A stretch of 39,117 nucleotides of DNA from contig JAJZCG010000016.1 in the NCBI GenBank assembly GCA_021846225.1, positions 1-39,117 on the forward strand, read 5' to 3'. This stretch comes from Pseudomonadota bacterium (lineage in GTDB: Bacteria; Pseudomonadota; Alphaproteobacteria; Acetobacterales; Acetobacteraceae). Under the pieces are notes generated by a model that saw only the letters and a list, made by a program, of their open reading frames with translations, made no database searches and was not told the origin of the DNA. The stretch's first letter is position 1; each line of letters starts with the position of its first letter. A program made the translations under genes and the position numbers. Below are positions 25,701-34,786 of the stretch, piece after piece.

Positions 25701-26930
25701 CTATACAGCGGCTGCGACAGTGGGTGTTCTTCTGTTTTTTCCTGATATGGCCTGTAAAATATCCTTGATCCGGCAGATGCCGGCGATTTTTCCATTGTCA
25801 TGGATGAGCGCCGGACGGTCAGATATTTGCTGGGCGTTCACAACATGCTTCAGCGGCATTTCAAGCGGCACACAGGCGATGAAATCAGCCGGAGCGCCGG
25901 GAAAATTCTCCCCCTCGGCATAGGCAAAGGCAATGTTCCGCCCGCCACAGGTAACATTTTTCAGCCTGTCCCCGGCGTCGAGTTCCAGGGTGTAGTCCGC
26001 GCCGCAGTGGAATGCGATGCTGTTTCCCTGGCGGGCGAAATCGCCAAGCGGGAGCATGACGGAAGCAGCCGTGAGCGCATTGAGCGGGTTCATGTGCTGC
26101 ACGAACTCGGCCACATAATCATTTTTCGGCCGCAGGATAATATCCTCCGGGCGGCCCGTCTGCACAATGCGTCCGCCTTCGAGAATGGAGATATGGTTGC
26201 CGATTTTGAGTGCTTCATCCAGATCGTGGCTGACAAAGAGGATGGTTTTCTTCAAGCGCTTTTGCAGCGAGAGCAACTCATCCTGCAGTTTGGTGCGGAT
26301 CAGCGGGTCAAGCGCGGAGAAGGGTTCGTCCATCAGCAGAATATCGGCGTCGGTCGCCAGCGCGCGGGCCAGGCCGACACGTTGCTGCATGCCGCCCGAG
26401 AGTTCGCTGACATAGCGATCCGCCCATTGTGTCAGCCCGACCAGTTCGAGCTTTTCATCGACGGCAGCTTTGTAGTCGCGTGGTTTGAGCCTGCGCAGTT
26501 CCAGGCCGAAGCCTACATTTTCGCGCACGGTCTTCCAGGGCAGCAGCGCGAATTGTTGAAACACCATCGCCACGCTCTCGGTGCGCAGCTTGCGCAGCAT
26601 CGCGGGGCTGGGTTGGGCGGCATCGAGCATCCCATCCTTGTGCTGCACGAGAATCTGCCCGCTGGTCACCTGGTTCAACCCGTTCACGGCACGCAGAAGT
26701 GTGGTTTTGCCAGAGCCGGAGAGGCCCATGAGCACGGCGATTTCGCCTTTTTCAACCGTGAGGTTGGCGTTGCCGACACCCAGAACCGCCTTGGTTGAGG
26801 CGATGATCTCGGCCCGGCTTTTACCCTGGCGGATTTCCTCGATAACCCTGGCCGCCTTGATACGATCCGATTTTTTGTTGCTGACACCGAAGACGATATT
26901 AACGTCGATGAACTGGATGGCGATGCTCAT
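25701..26930 (-). CDS. choV: Choline ABC transporter, ATP-binding subunit
   Basis: A protein of 409 residues in the ProV/ChoV class. An N-terminal extension typical of betaine/choline ATPases is followed by Walker A GLSGSGKTTLL, Q-loop VFQQFALLPWKTV, signature ELSGGMQQRVGLARAL, Walker B ILLMDEPFSALDPL and the switch His in VSHDLDEA. The block EFVQHMNPLNALTA is characteristic of ChoV. The C-terminus (GKIAGICRIKDIL) resembles a degenerate CBS regulatory region. It overlaps choW by 4 bases (ATGA). It energises choline uptake through ChoW. Confidence 0.92.
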   Translation of the reverse strand: MSIAIQFIDVNIVFGVSNKKSDRIKAARVIEEIRQGKSRAEIIASTKAVLGVGNANLTVEKGEIAVLMGLSGSGKTTLLRAVNGLNQVTSGQILVQHKDGMLDAAQPSPAMLRKLRTESVAMVFQQFALLPWKTVRENVGFGLELRRLKPRDYKAAVDEKLELVGLTQWADRYVSELSGGMQQRVGLARALATDADILLMDEPFSALDPLIRTKLQDELLSLQKRLKKTILFVSHDLDEALKIGNHISILEGGRIVQTGRPEDIILRPKNDYVAEFVQHMNPLNALTAASVMLPLGDFARQGNSIAFHCGADYTLELDAGDRLKNVTCGGRNIAFAYAEGENFPGAPADFIACVPLEMPLKHVVNAQQISDRPALIHDNGKIAGICRIKDILQAISGKNRRTPTVAAAV

Positions 26931-27811
26931 GATTGACTCGTCTTATCTTCAGAGGGACGGAATACGCGGTCGAGGATGATGGCGAGAATGACGATGGCAA
27001 GGCCGGATGTGAAACCCTCACCGATCTGGACGGTTTCCATGGCATCGACCACCGGCTCGCCCAATCCGCCCGCGCCAACCAGTGCGGTGATCACCACCAT
27101 CGAGAGGCTGAGCATGATAACCTGGGTAAGGCCGGCCAGGATCATCGGGCGGGCGGCGCGCAGTTCAACTTTCAGCAGGAGCTGGGTCTTGGTCGCGCCA
27201 AATGCCTGTCCTGCCTCGATGAGCGGGCGGGGCACGGAGGAAATGCCCAGATAAGTCAGACGTATTGGTGTGGGCAACACGAAGACGATGGTGGAGATGA
27301 GGCCGGGCACGGTGCCCAGGCCGAAGAGCACCAGGGTGGGGATGAGATAGACGAAGGTCGGCAGCGTCTGCATGAGGTCAAGCGCCGGATGCAAGATGCG
27401 ATACAGCCAGGGGCGGTGCGCGGCGGCAATGCCGATGGGCACGCCGATGAGCATGCAGAAGAATGTGGCGTAGAGGATCAGTGCCAATGTCAATACGGTA
27501 TCGGACCAATATCCCTGATTCATCACAAACACCAGTGACAGGCCGACAAACAAGGCAAGCTTCCAGGATTTGCGTGTAAACCACACTGCGGCGACGAAAA
27601 TGCCGATCAGCAGCGGGCCTGGTATATCGAGCATGAGGTTCGCTGTATTGTCCAGCAGAAAGCCGAGGCCGTCGGAAATGACGTTGAAAAAACCGGCGGC
27701 GTTTGTTTTGATGAAGTTGATGTACCAGATTGCCCACGGGCCGACGGGTATCTGATTTGCCGTGATCCATGTTTCCAACGCGTTCAAGGTATCGGCCTCC
27801 ATAGCTTCCAT
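26927..27811 (-). CDS. choW: Choline ABC transporter, permease subunit
   Basis: A permease of 294 residues with about seven hydrophobic helices. The binding-protein-dependent transport signature GQAFGATKTQLLLKVELRAA is in the second half, and LMQTLPTFVYLIPTLVLFGLG is characteristic of ProW/ChoW proteins. An alternative start three codons in (ATG at 27802) has a GGAAG site. It lies between choX (88-base gap holding a hairpin) and choV (4-base overlap). Its partners identify choline as the main substrate. Confidence 0.93.
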   Translation of the reverse strand: MEAMEADTLNALETWITANQIPVGPWAIWYINFIKTNAAGFFNVISDGLGFLLDNTANLMLDIPGPLLIGIFVAAVWFTRKSWKLALFVGLSLVFVMNQGYWSDTVLTLALILYATFFCMLIGVPIGIAAAHRPWLYRILHPALDLMQTLPTFVYLIPTLVLFGLGTVPGLISTIVFVLPTPIRLTYLGISSVPRPLIEAGQAFGATKTQLLLKVELRAARPMILAGLTQVIMLSLSMVVITALVGAGGLGEPVVDAMETVQIGEGFTSGLAIVILAIILDRVFRPSEDKTSQS

Positions 27812-27868
27812 AAACCCCAGGCGCTGCGTGCAACCAGGGCGGATTAAGTTGATAGCACTGCGAGGTCA

Positions 27869-27884
27869 GCGCCGGGGGCGGCGC
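27869..27884 (-). other. Intercistronic GC hairpin between choX and choW
   Basis: GCGCCG pairs with CGGCGC around a four-base loop, immediately after the choX stop, with no T tract. Such hairpins commonly protect the upstream message or attenuate, giving more binding protein than permease. Here that is inference. Confidence 0.4.
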
Positions 27885-27899
27885 CAACCTCTGCCGCGT

Positions 27900-28865
27900 T
27901 TAGTTAGCCAGAGCGCTGGTCACCGCGGCAAGCCCCGGCTGGCCGGTTGTCGTCACGACATTGGCAAGCTCGGTCTGCACCCATGCCGGGTTGGCTTTCA
28001 ACCAGGTCTTGGCGACGGCATCAGCCTTCTCGCCCTTGATCTGGATCGAATACATCATCGCGTTTTCAGCCTCGATCGGCAAGTTGAAATTCTTCAGCAT
28101 GGTGCCGACATTCGGGCACTGCGCCGCATAGCCATGCCGGGTGTTGATGTAGATTTTGGCAGCCCCTTCATTCGGGCCGAAGAATTCATGGCCGCCGCTC
28201 AGATACTGCAGGCTGTAGGTCACGTTCATCGGCTCAGGCTCCCAGCCGAGGAAGACGATCGCCTTCTTCTGCGGATACAGCCGCGCAACCTCGGAGAGCA
28301 TGCCGGCCTCGCTCGATTGCACGAGGTGGAATTTGCCCAGGCCGAACTTGTTCTCCTGGATCATCTTCAGGATATGCTCGTTGCCGTCGTTGCCCGGCTC
28401 GATGCCGTAGATGTTGTAGTTGAGCTGCGCGCCGAATTTCTGGATGTCGGCGAAGGATTTCAGGCCTTCGTTATAGAGATAGGTTGGCACCACGAGGGTA
28501 TATTTGGCGCCGGTCAGGTCGGGGCCGATCACATCGATTGTGCCGGCTTTCTGATAGGGGGCGGTGATGGAATCCATCGAAGGCGTCCAGTCATCCAGGA
28601 AAATATCGAGCTGGTTGTTCTGTAGCCCGGCGTAGGCGACCTCTTCGGCGAAGAGTGTGCTCTTGGGGGTGTAGCCCAGCGCGGTCAGAATATTCGAGAA
28701 CACGGCGTTCTGCACTTCATTGTCAGTCCAGCCGATATCGGCCATGCGGACGGTCTGGCAGGATTGCGGATCAGGGGCGGCGTGCGCGGCGGTGGCGGGG
28801 GCTGTGGTCAGGCCCAGGCAAAGAAAACCTGCGGCGAGCATTGGGGCGAGGGATGTTTTTTTCAT
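27900..28865 (-). CDS. choX: Choline-binding periplasmic protein
   Basis: A protein of 321 residues from ATG 28865, chosen because AAAGGA lies just upstream (a TTG 15 bases earlier is in frame). The signal peptide is residues 1 to about 29 (cleavage near AAHA-AP). The aromatic choline box of Sinorhizobium meliloti ChoX (Trp43, Trp90, Tyr119, Trp205, plus Asp45 and Asn156) is matched with a constant offset of three: Trp46 and Asp48 in IGWTD, Trp93 in LDDWTPS, Tyr122, Asn159 and Trp208 in FLGWEPEPMN. This strongly supports choline (or acetylcholine) rather than betaine or proline as ligand. It is the first gene of choXWV, divergent from the bet genes. Confidence 0.95.
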   Translation of the reverse strand: MKKTSLAPMLAAGFLCLGLTTAPATAAHAAPDPQSCQTVRMADIGWTDNEVQNAVFSNILTALGYTPKSTLFAEEVAYAGLQNNQLDIFLDDWTPSMDSITAPYQKAGTIDVIGPDLTGAKYTLVVPTYLYNEGLKSFADIQKFGAQLNYNIYGIEPGNDGNEHILKMIQENKFGLGKFHLVQSSEAGMLSEVARLYPQKKAIVFLGWEPEPMNVTYSLQYLSGGHEFFGPNEGAAKIYINTRHGYAAQCPNVGTMLKNFNLPIEAENAMMYSIQIKGEKADAVAKTWLKANPAWVQTELANVVTTTGQPGLAAVTSALAN

Positions 28866-28959
28866 GAAGCGTCCTTTCAAGCGGAGTGGGAAATAAGCAG
28901 TTTTGGCCGCGGTTCTGGTGCCGCGCGTTTAGCCGGAAGTTGCAGATCACATGAGACTA

Positions 28960-28973
28960 AATGGCCGTTCAAG
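28960..28973. promoter_or_regulatory. Weaker BetI-like site on the choX side
   Basis: AATGGCCGTTCAAG agrees with ATTGAACGTTCAAT at 10 of 14 positions, with one half-site (CGTTCAA) intact. It lies about 95 bases upstream of the choX start. Suggestive only. Confidence 0.35.
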
Positions 28974-29162
28974 TGAGATTCGTGTCCTTAAAGCGAGAAT
29001 ACCGATAGTCCGGCTTTTTGTTTTTCACGGCTATTTTTAGCCTTGCAAGCCCCTATCATCGGCATTGGGGCGATACTTACTTGTGTGATTCCGACGCATG
29101 ACTTGAATGAAATAGAGAAATGCGACGAAAAAGGGGCGGATAAATATTTTTGATTTTTTCTG

Positions 29163-29181
29163 TTGATTGGTTGTTCAATTA
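29163..29181. promoter_or_regulatory. Putative BetI operator upstream of betI::betB
   Basis: TTGATTGGTTGTTCAATTA contains the dyad ATTG-N6-CAAT (29166-29179) and closely resembles the BetI operator as I recall it from E. coli (TTGATTGGACGTTCAAT). It lies 57 bases upstream of the likely start, where a repressor would block the promoter. Confidence 0.6.
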
Positions 29182-29237
29182 CGTGTTTTCTGTGGGAAAG
29201 CAAACAAGCAAAAACTTCGCGGCTGCCGCGTGAAATC

Positions 29238-31346
29238 ATGATAGGGGTTATCATCATTACTACATTAGTCCAGCAAAACAACGGCTCAACTGAAGATTCG
29301 CGGCGCGGACAGATCATTGATGCGGCAATAGATACCATCGCCGATCTTGGTTATGTGGGGGCTACGCTGGCGCAGATCGCAACGCGCGGCGGTGTCTCGG
29401 CGGCGCTGATCTCGCATTATTTTCAGGACAAAAACGGCCTGATGGAGGCTGTGTTCCGCAAGCTGGTGCAGCGCGTGTCGCGTGGCGTGGTGGTGCGCCA
29501 GGGGCGGGCGCAAACGCCGCGCGCGCGGATTCAGGCGGTGATCGACGCGAATTTGGCGCCGCAAGAGTTTGATAGCCGCACCGCCATTGCCTGGCTGGCC
29601 TTCTGGGGGCAGGTGATACATATACCGCAGTTTCGCCGGATTCAGGTGGTGTATCAGAGCCGGATTCTCAGCAATCTGCGTCATGCGCTGCGGCCGCTCG
29701 TGCCGGCGCATGAGGTTCCCGAAACAGCGGCGATGATCGCGGCGATGATCGACGGGGTCTGGCTGCGGGCGACCTTATCGGACTGGAGTGAGACGAACAG
29801 CGATTCGGCGCGGTTGATGGTGAGCCATCTGGTGGATATGACGCTCGCCGCCGCGCAGGGCAAAATGCAGATTTTGCAGCGCGCCACGGGGCAGGTGCAA
29901 AAGAACTTCATCAACGGCGGGTTCATTAACGCAGCCGGTGGGGAGACTTTCGAGACGCGCAACCCGGCAACCGGGGCGGTGCTGAGCACGGTGGAAATTG
30001 CCGGCGCGCCTGAGATTGAGCAGGCGGTGGCAGCGGCGCGCGCGGGCCAGCGCATTTGGGCGCGCATGACCGGGGCGCAGCGCGGGCGCGTGCTGAACGA
30101 GGCGGCGCGGCTGCTGCGGGCGAAAAACAGCGAACTCGCCCTGCTCGAGACACTCGACACCGGCAAGCCGATTCAGGAGACCAGCGTTGTCGATGTTGCC
30201 TCCGGCGCTGATTGTCTGGAATATTTCGCAGGCATCGCCAGCGGCCTTGCCGGTGAGCAGGTGGATCTCGGCCCCGCCGCTTTTGGCTATACAAGGCGTG
30301 AGCCGCTGGGGATTGTGGCCGGCATCGGCGCGTGGAACTACCCGCTGCAGATCGCCTGCTGGAAGGCCGCTCCCGCGTTGGCGTGCGGCAATGCGATGAT
30401 CTTCAAGCCCGCCGAGATGACGCCGCTCACCGCGTTGCGGTTGGCGGAAATCTTCAAGGAGGCAGGTCTGCCCGATGGGGTTTTCAACGTGGTGCAGGGG
30501 TTTGCGGCCACCGGGCGGATGCTGACGCAGCACCCCGGCATTCATAAAATCTCCCTCACCGGCGAGGTTGGCACTGGCCGCGCGGTGATGGCTGATGCCG
30601 CCGCGTCGCTCAAGCATGTGACCTTGGAGCTGGGCGGTAAATCGCCGCTGTTGGTGTTTGAGGACGCCGATCTCGACAATGCCGTCTCCGGTGCGCTGCT
30701 GGCGAATTTTTATTCAGCCGGCGAAGTCTGCTCCAACGGCACGCGCGTGTTCGTGCATGAGCAGGTGCGCGACGAATTCCTGCGGCGATTGAAGCTGCGC
30801 ACCGAGGCGATGCGCGTGGGCGATCCGCTGGACCCGGCGACGCAGGTGGGCGCGCTGATCTCACCGGCGCATATGAACAAGGTGCTCTCCTATATCGAGG
30901 CCGGAAAAGCCGAAGGTGCCGCACTGGTGACCGGCGGCGCGCGCGCCCTCGCCGGGGCGCTGGCGCAAGGCTGCTTCGTGCAGCCCACGATCTTCGCTGA
31001 TTGCCACGACGAGATGAAGATCGTGCGCGAGGAGATTTTCGGCCCCGTGATGTGCGTGCTGAGCTTCAGTGATGAGGACGAGGTGGTGGCACGGGCGAAT
31101 GCCACGCGTTTTGGCCTCTCGGCCGGGGTGTTCACGCAGGATCTGACGCGCGCGCACCGGGTGATTGCGAATCTCGAGGCAGGCACCTGCTGGATCAATC
31201 ATTTCAACGTCACGCCGATCGAGCTTCCCTTCGGCGGCGTCAAGCAGTCCGGCCTGGGCCGCGAGAACGGCAAGGCCGCGATCGAGCATTATACGCAGAT
31301 CAAGAGCGTCTATGTGGCGCTCGAAAAAATCGACGCCCCTTACTGA
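29238..31346 (+). CDS. BetI::BetB fusion: TetR-type choline repressor joined to betaine aldehyde dehydrogenase
   Basis: One uninterrupted frame of 702 residues from ATG 29238. Residues about 22-205 are a full BetI: HTH region [32 protein letters not shown], then the BetI ligand-domain blocks [23 protein letters not shown] and [14 protein letters not shown]. Residues about 220-702 are a full BetB, which oxidises betaine aldehyde to glycine betaine with NAD(P)+: [33 protein letters not shown], catalytic Glu464 (LELGGKS) and Cys498 ([10 protein letters not shown]), [14 protein letters not shown]. The linker is only about 10-15 residues and no stop separates the parts. Met210 (ATG 29865, weak AGGG site) could give a separate BetB of 493 residues. 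The frame opens upstream with TTG 29163, but that codon lies in the putative operator, so ATG 29238 is preferred although its ribosome site is weak. betA follows after 18 bases. Confidence 0.88.
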   Translation: MIGVIIITTLVQQNNGSTEDSRRGQIIDAAIDTIADLGYVGATLAQIATRGGVSAALISHYFQDKNGLMEAVFRKLVQRVSRGVVVRQGRAQTPRARIQAVIDANLAPQEFDSRTAIAWLAFWGQVIHIPQFRRIQVVYQSRILSNLRHALRPLVPAHEVPETAAMIAAMIDGVWLRATLSDWSETNSDSARLMVSHLVDMTLAAAQGKMQILQRATGQVQKNFINGGFINAAGGETFETRNPATGAVLSTVEIAGAPEIEQAVAAARAGQRIWARMTGAQRGRVLNEAARLLRAKNSELALLETLDTGKPIQETSVVDVASGADCLEYFAGIASGLAGEQVDLGPAAFGYTRREPLGIVAGIGAWNYPLQIACWKAAPALACGNAMIFKPAEMTPLTALRLAEIFKEAGLPDGVFNVVQGFAATGRMLTQHPGIHKISLTGEVGTGRAVMADAAASLKHVTLELGGKSPLLVFEDADLDNAVSGALLANFYSAGEVCSNGTRVFVHEQVRDEFLRRLKLRTEAMRVGDPLDPATQVGALISPAHMNKVLSYIEAGKAEGAALVTGGARALAGALAQGCFVQPTIFADCHDEMKIVREEIFGPVMCVLSFSDEDEVVARANATRFGLSAGVFTQDLTRAHRVIANLEAGTCWINHFNVTPIELPFGGVKQSGLGRENGKAAIEHYTQIKSVYVALEKIDAPY

Positions 31347-31364
31347 GTTTTTTGGGATCTTGTG

Positions 31365-33026
31365 ATGGCTTCTGAACAATTTGACTATATCATCGTCGGC
31401 GCGGGTTCCGCCGGTTGCGTGCTGGCCAATCGCCTCTCGGCGGAGGCGGGGGTTTCGGTCCTGCTGCTGGAATACGGCGGGTCAGACCGCTCGATCTTCA
31501 TTCAGATGCCGAGCGCCTTGTCGATTCCGATGAACATGCCGAAATATAACTGGTTCTACGAAACCGAACCGGAGCCGCACCTCAACAACCGGCGGATGCA
31601 CACGCCGCGCGGCAAGGTCATCGGCGGGTCGTCCTCGATCAACGGCCTGGTCTACATCCGCGGCAACCCGCTCGATTTCGACGGCTGGGAGGAACTGGGC
31701 GCGAAAGGCTGGGCCTATCGCGACGTGCTGCCCTATTTCAAACGCGCCGAGGCGCGTGCCGAAGGCGGCGATGCGTATCGCGGCGGCGATGGCCCGCTGC
31801 ACACGCAATATGGTCCGCTGAAGAATCCCCTTCATAAAGCCTGGCTCGATGCCAGCGCCCAGGCGGGTTATCCACTCACCAGCGATGTCAACGGCTTCCA
31901 GCAGGAAGGCATGGGGCGCATGGACATGACCGTGTATAAAGGCACGCGCTGGAGTGCTGCGAATGCCTATCTGCGGCCGGTCCGCCATCGCAAAAATCTG
32001 GAGATACGCGCCCAGGCGCTGGCCACGCGCGTGCTGTTCACCGGCGGGCGCGCGAGCGGGGTTGCCTACCGGCAGGGTGATTTGGACAAAACCGCCACGG
32101 CCCGGCGTGAGGTGATCCTGGCGGGCGGGCCGATCAACTCGCCGCAGCTGCTTAAACTCTCCGGCATTGGCCCGGCGGCGGAGTTGCGCGCGCATGGGAT
32201 CGATGTGCTGGCAGACCGCCCCGGCGTGGGCGAGAACCTGCAGGACCATCTGGAGTTTTACTTTCAGGTGGCGTGCAAACAACCGGTGACGCTGTATTCC
32301 TCGATGAATCCGCTGGCCAAGGCGATGATCGGCCTGCGCTGGCTGCTGCGCCGCGACGGCCTCGGCGCCACAAATCATTTTGAGAGTTGCGGCTTCATTC
32401 GCTCGCGCAGCGGGATTCGCTACCCCAACATCCAGTATCATTTTCTGCCGCTGGCCGTGACATACGATGGCAAATCCCTCGCCACCTGCCACGGGTTCCA
32501 ACTGCATGTGGGGCCGATGCGCTCGAAAAGCCGTGGCCATGTCAGGTTAAAATCAAACAACCCGCTGGAGAAGCCGGAGATTTTGTTCAACTATATGAGC
32601 CACCCAGAGGATTGGGAGGAAATGCGCGCCTGCGTGCGGCTGACGCGCGAGATCGTGGCGCAGAAGGCATTCGATGCGTATCGCGGCGAGGAGATGCAGC
32701 CAGGTGCCGGCGTGGTCAGCGATGCGGCGATCGACGATTTCATCCGCGCCAAGGTGGAGAGCGCCTACCATCCCTCCTGCACTTGCAAGATGGGCAGTCC
32801 CGAAGACCCGATGGCGGTCGTGGACCCGCAGACCAGGGTGATCGGGGTCGAGGGGCTGCGGATCGTCGATTCCTCGATCATGCCGCGCGTGACAACGGGA
32901 AATCTCAACGCGCCAACGATCATGATCGGCGAGAAGGGCGCGGATTTCATTCTTGGCAAGCCGCAGCTCGCGGCTTCCAACGCACCCTATTTCGTGGCGC
33001 CAGACTGGGAGCACACGCAACGCTGA
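31365..33026 (+). CDS. betA: Choline dehydrogenase
   Basis: A GMC-family flavoprotein of 553 residues, membrane-associated in most bacteria, that oxidises choline to betaine aldehyde. The FAD motif IIVGAGSAGCVLANRL is at residues 9-24. GMC signatures are GKVIGGSSSINGLVYIRG and GGPINSPQLLKLSGIGP. The catalytic His469 sits in YHPSCTCKMG, followed by RIVDSSIMPRVTTGNLNAPT. ATG 31365 is preferred to the GTG one codon earlier. It is transcribed with the betI::betB fusion and closed by a terminator. A short basic/aromatic tail follows the GMC core, as in other BetA proteins. Confidence 0.95.
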   Translation: MASEQFDYIIVGAGSAGCVLANRLSAEAGVSVLLLEYGGSDRSIFIQMPSALSIPMNMPKYNWFYETEPEPHLNNRRMHTPRGKVIGGSSSINGLVYIRGNPLDFDGWEELGAKGWAYRDVLPYFKRAEARAEGGDAYRGGDGPLHTQYGPLKNPLHKAWLDASAQAGYPLTSDVNGFQQEGMGRMDMTVYKGTRWSAANAYLRPVRHRKNLEIRAQALATRVLFTGGRASGVAYRQGDLDKTATARREVILAGGPINSPQLLKLSGIGPAAELRAHGIDVLADRPGVGENLQDHLEFYFQVACKQPVTLYSSMNPLAKAMIGLRWLLRRDGLGATNHFESCGFIRSRSGIRYPNIQYHFLPLAVTYDGKSLATCHGFQLHVGPMRSKSRGHVRLKSNNPLEKPEILFNYMSHPEDWEEMRACVRLTREIVAQKAFDAYRGEEMQPGAGVVSDAAIDDFIRAKVESAYHPSCTCKMGSPEDPMAVVDPQTRVIGVEGLRIVDSSIMPRVTTGNLNAPTIMIGEKGADFILGKPQLAASNAPYFVAPDWEHTQR

Positions 33027-33057
33027 AATCCCGGATAAATCCGCCAGACCGTCAAAG

Positions 33058-33087
33058 CCGCCCGGCTTGCCGACCGGGCGGTTTTTT
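33058..33087 (+). terminator. Intrinsic terminator after betA
   Basis: CCGCCCGG and CCGGGCGG form an 8-base stem around an 8-base loop, followed by TTTTTTA. It separates the bet operon from the sarcosine oxidase operon. Confidence 0.9.
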
Positions 33088-33209
33088 ATGCCCGCGCCAT
33101 GCCGCGCGGCGGGGTGGATGTCGCATTTATTCAACCCTCGCGCCGAGTTTGTGCGCGCTGGGGGGCGGGCTTGCGGGCAGGCTTCAACTCCAACAAGAGG
33201 CAATTATAA

Positions 33210-34463
33210 ATGCAGCGTTTTTCCGCCTTCGCTTTGGTCAAACACGCGCTCTCCGGGCATCAGCGCTGGCAGCCGCAATGGCGCGATGCGACGCCGAAAC
33301 CGGCCTATGACGCGGTGATTGTCGGCGGCGGCGGGCATGGCCTGGGTGCGGCCTATTACCTGGCCAAGGAGCATGGGCTGCGCAACATCGCGGTGCTGGA
33401 AAAAGGTTGGATCGGCGGCGGCAACACCGGGCGCAACACCACCATCATCCGCTCCAATTATCTCTTTGATGAAAGTGCGGCATTGTATGACCACGCGCTG
33501 AAGCTCTGGGAGGGGTTGTCGCAGGATATCAACTACAACGTGATGTTCTCGCAGCGCGGCGTGCTGATGCTGGCGCATAACGTGCACGATGAGCAGTCGT
33601 TCAAGCGCCATATCCATGCCAACCGGCTGAACGGCGTGGACAATGAATGGCTGACCCCCGCGCAGGCCAAGGAGTTCTGCCCGCCTTTGAATATTTCCAG
33701 CAATATGCGTCATCCGGTTCTGGGGGCCGCGTTGCAGCGGCGCGCGGGCACCGCGCGGCACGACGCCGTGGCCTGGGGCTATGCGCGCGCGGCGGATGCG
33801 CTGGGTGTCGACATTATCCAGAACTGCGAGGTCACCGCCATCCACCGCGATGCGTTCGGCCATGTCAGCGGCGTTGCCACCAGCCGCGGCGAGATCGCGA
33901 CCCGCAAGATCGGCGTCTCAGCGGCCGGCAACAGCTCGGTGATGATGGGCATGGCCGGGCTGCGCATGCCGCTGGAGAGTTTTCCGTTGCAGGCGCTGGT
34001 CTCCGAGCCGATCAAACCGATTTTCCCTTGCGTGGTGATGTCCAACACCATCCATGCCTACATGAGCCAGTCCGACAAGGGCGAATTGGTGATCGGCGCG
34101 GGAACGGATGCCTATACCTCCTACACCCAGCGCGGCGCGCTGCATATTTCCGCGCATACGCTGGAGGCGATCTGCGAATTATTCCCCGATTTCCGGCGCA
34201 TGCGGATGCTGCGCAACTGGGGCGGTATCGTCGATGTCACGCCTGACCGCTCCCCGATCATCGCCAAAACCCCGGTGCCGGGCCTGTATGTGAATTGCGG
34301 CTGGGGCACGGGCGGCTTCAAGGCGACGCCAGGGGCCGCGCATCTGTTCGCCTGGACCATCGCCCGCGACGAGCCGCACGCGATCAACGCGCCCTTCAAC
34401 CTCGAACGCTTCGCGCGCGGCATGCTGATCGACGAAGCCGCCGCCGCCGCCGTGGCGCATTAG
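33210..34463 (+). CDS. soxB: Sarcosine oxidase subunit beta
   Basis: The flavin subunit of heterotetrameric sarcosine oxidase, which demethylates sarcosine to glycine with THF and O2; 417 residues. A DAO-type FAD motif [17 protein letters not shown] is at 37-53, followed by [20 protein letters not shown]. The segment [19 protein letters not shown] carries His184, which aligns with the His that covalently holds FMN in known beta subunits. [16 protein letters not shown] and [15 protein letters not shown] complete the pattern. The ATG follows AAGAGG. It is the first gene of soxBDAG-sdaA. Confidence 0.95.
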   Translation: MQRFSAFALVKHALSGHQRWQPQWRDATPKPAYDAVIVGGGGHGLGAAYYLAKEHGLRNIAVLEKGWIGGGNTGRNTTIIRSNYLFDESAALYDHALKLWEGLSQDINYNVMFSQRGVLMLAHNVHDEQSFKRHIHANRLNGVDNEWLTPAQAKEFCPPLNISSNMRHPVLGAALQRRAGTARHDAVAWGYARAADALGVDIIQNCEVTAIHRDAFGHVSGVATSRGEIATRKIGVSAAGNSSVMMGMAGLRMPLESFPLQALVSEPIKPIFPCVVMSNTIHAYMSQSDKGELVIGAGTDAYTSYTQRGALHISAHTLEAICELFPDFRRMRMLRNWGGIVDVTPDRSPIIAKTPVPGLYVNCGWGTGGFKATPGAAHLFAWTIARDEPHAINAPFNLERFARGMLIDEAAAAAVAH

Positions 34464-34492
34464 TTTCAAATTTTTCCGTAAAGGCCGTAAAT

Positions 34493-34786
34493 ATGCTGCT
34501 GATTACTTGCCCTTTCTGCGGACCGCGCCCCGAGCTGGAATTCGGCTATGCCGGTGAGGCGCATGTGGTGCGCGCGCAGGACCCGCGTGAAGTTTCTGAT
34601 TTGCAATGGACCGAATATCTCTACCAGCGCAGCAATGTGCGCGGGGTGCATGCCGAGCGCTGGCGCCACGCGCATGGCTGCGCGCAGTTCTTCAACGCCC
34701 TGCGTGACACCACGACCGATCATTTTGTCGCGACCTACCGGATCGGCGAGCCCAGACCGGATGCGGCGGTGGAGGCGGGCCGATGA
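34493..34786 (+). CDS. soxD: Sarcosine oxidase subunit delta
   Basis: A small zinc-binding structural subunit of 97 residues from ATG 34493. The zinc ligands of known delta subunits fall at identical positions: Cys6 and Cys9 (ITCPFCG), His59 and Cys63 (RHAHGCAQFF). The blocks LQWTEYLYQRSNVRGVHAERW and DTTTDHFVATYRIGE are typical. Its stop overlaps the soxA start by 4 bases. The frame is open upstream from 34295, but that part overlaps soxB and is not coding. Confidence 0.95.
   Translation: MLLITCPFCGPRPELEFGYAGEAHVVRAQDPREVSDLQWTEYLYQRSNVRGVHAERWRHAHGCAQFFNALRDTTTDHFVATYRIGEPRPDAAVEAGR

Larger units (their letters stand above)
28866..29237. promoter_or_regulatory. Divergent control region between choX and betI::betB
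   Basis: A 372-base gap, distinctly AT-richer (especially 29100-29215) than its surroundings. It separates the import operon from the oxidation operon and must hold both promoters. It contains two BetI-like sites, listed separately. I see no convincing gene: the frames crossing it on either strand lack ribosome sites and recognisable domains. Confidence 0.6.

Noticed and set aside
25657-25923. 88-codon plus-strand frame with possible signal-like hydrophobic part
   Set aside because: Mostly antisense to the choV 3' end, with no ribosome site and no recognisable family.
29163-29237. 25-codon N-terminal extension of the BetI::BetB frame from TTG 29163
   Set aside because: The TTG lies inside the BetI-like operator and the encoded residues resemble no BetI N-terminus; ATG 29238 is preferred.
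28988-29338. 116-codon minus-strand frame across the choX-bet control region
   Set aside because: Overlaps the BetI coding start and the putative operator, has no domain and a composition unlike a real protein.
25508-33192. Shared 10-mer TTCAACTCCA at 25508-25517 (before glyA) and 33183-33192 (before soxB)
   Set aside because: Too short and not palindromic, and its position relative to the two genes differs in orientation; chance is likely without comparative data.
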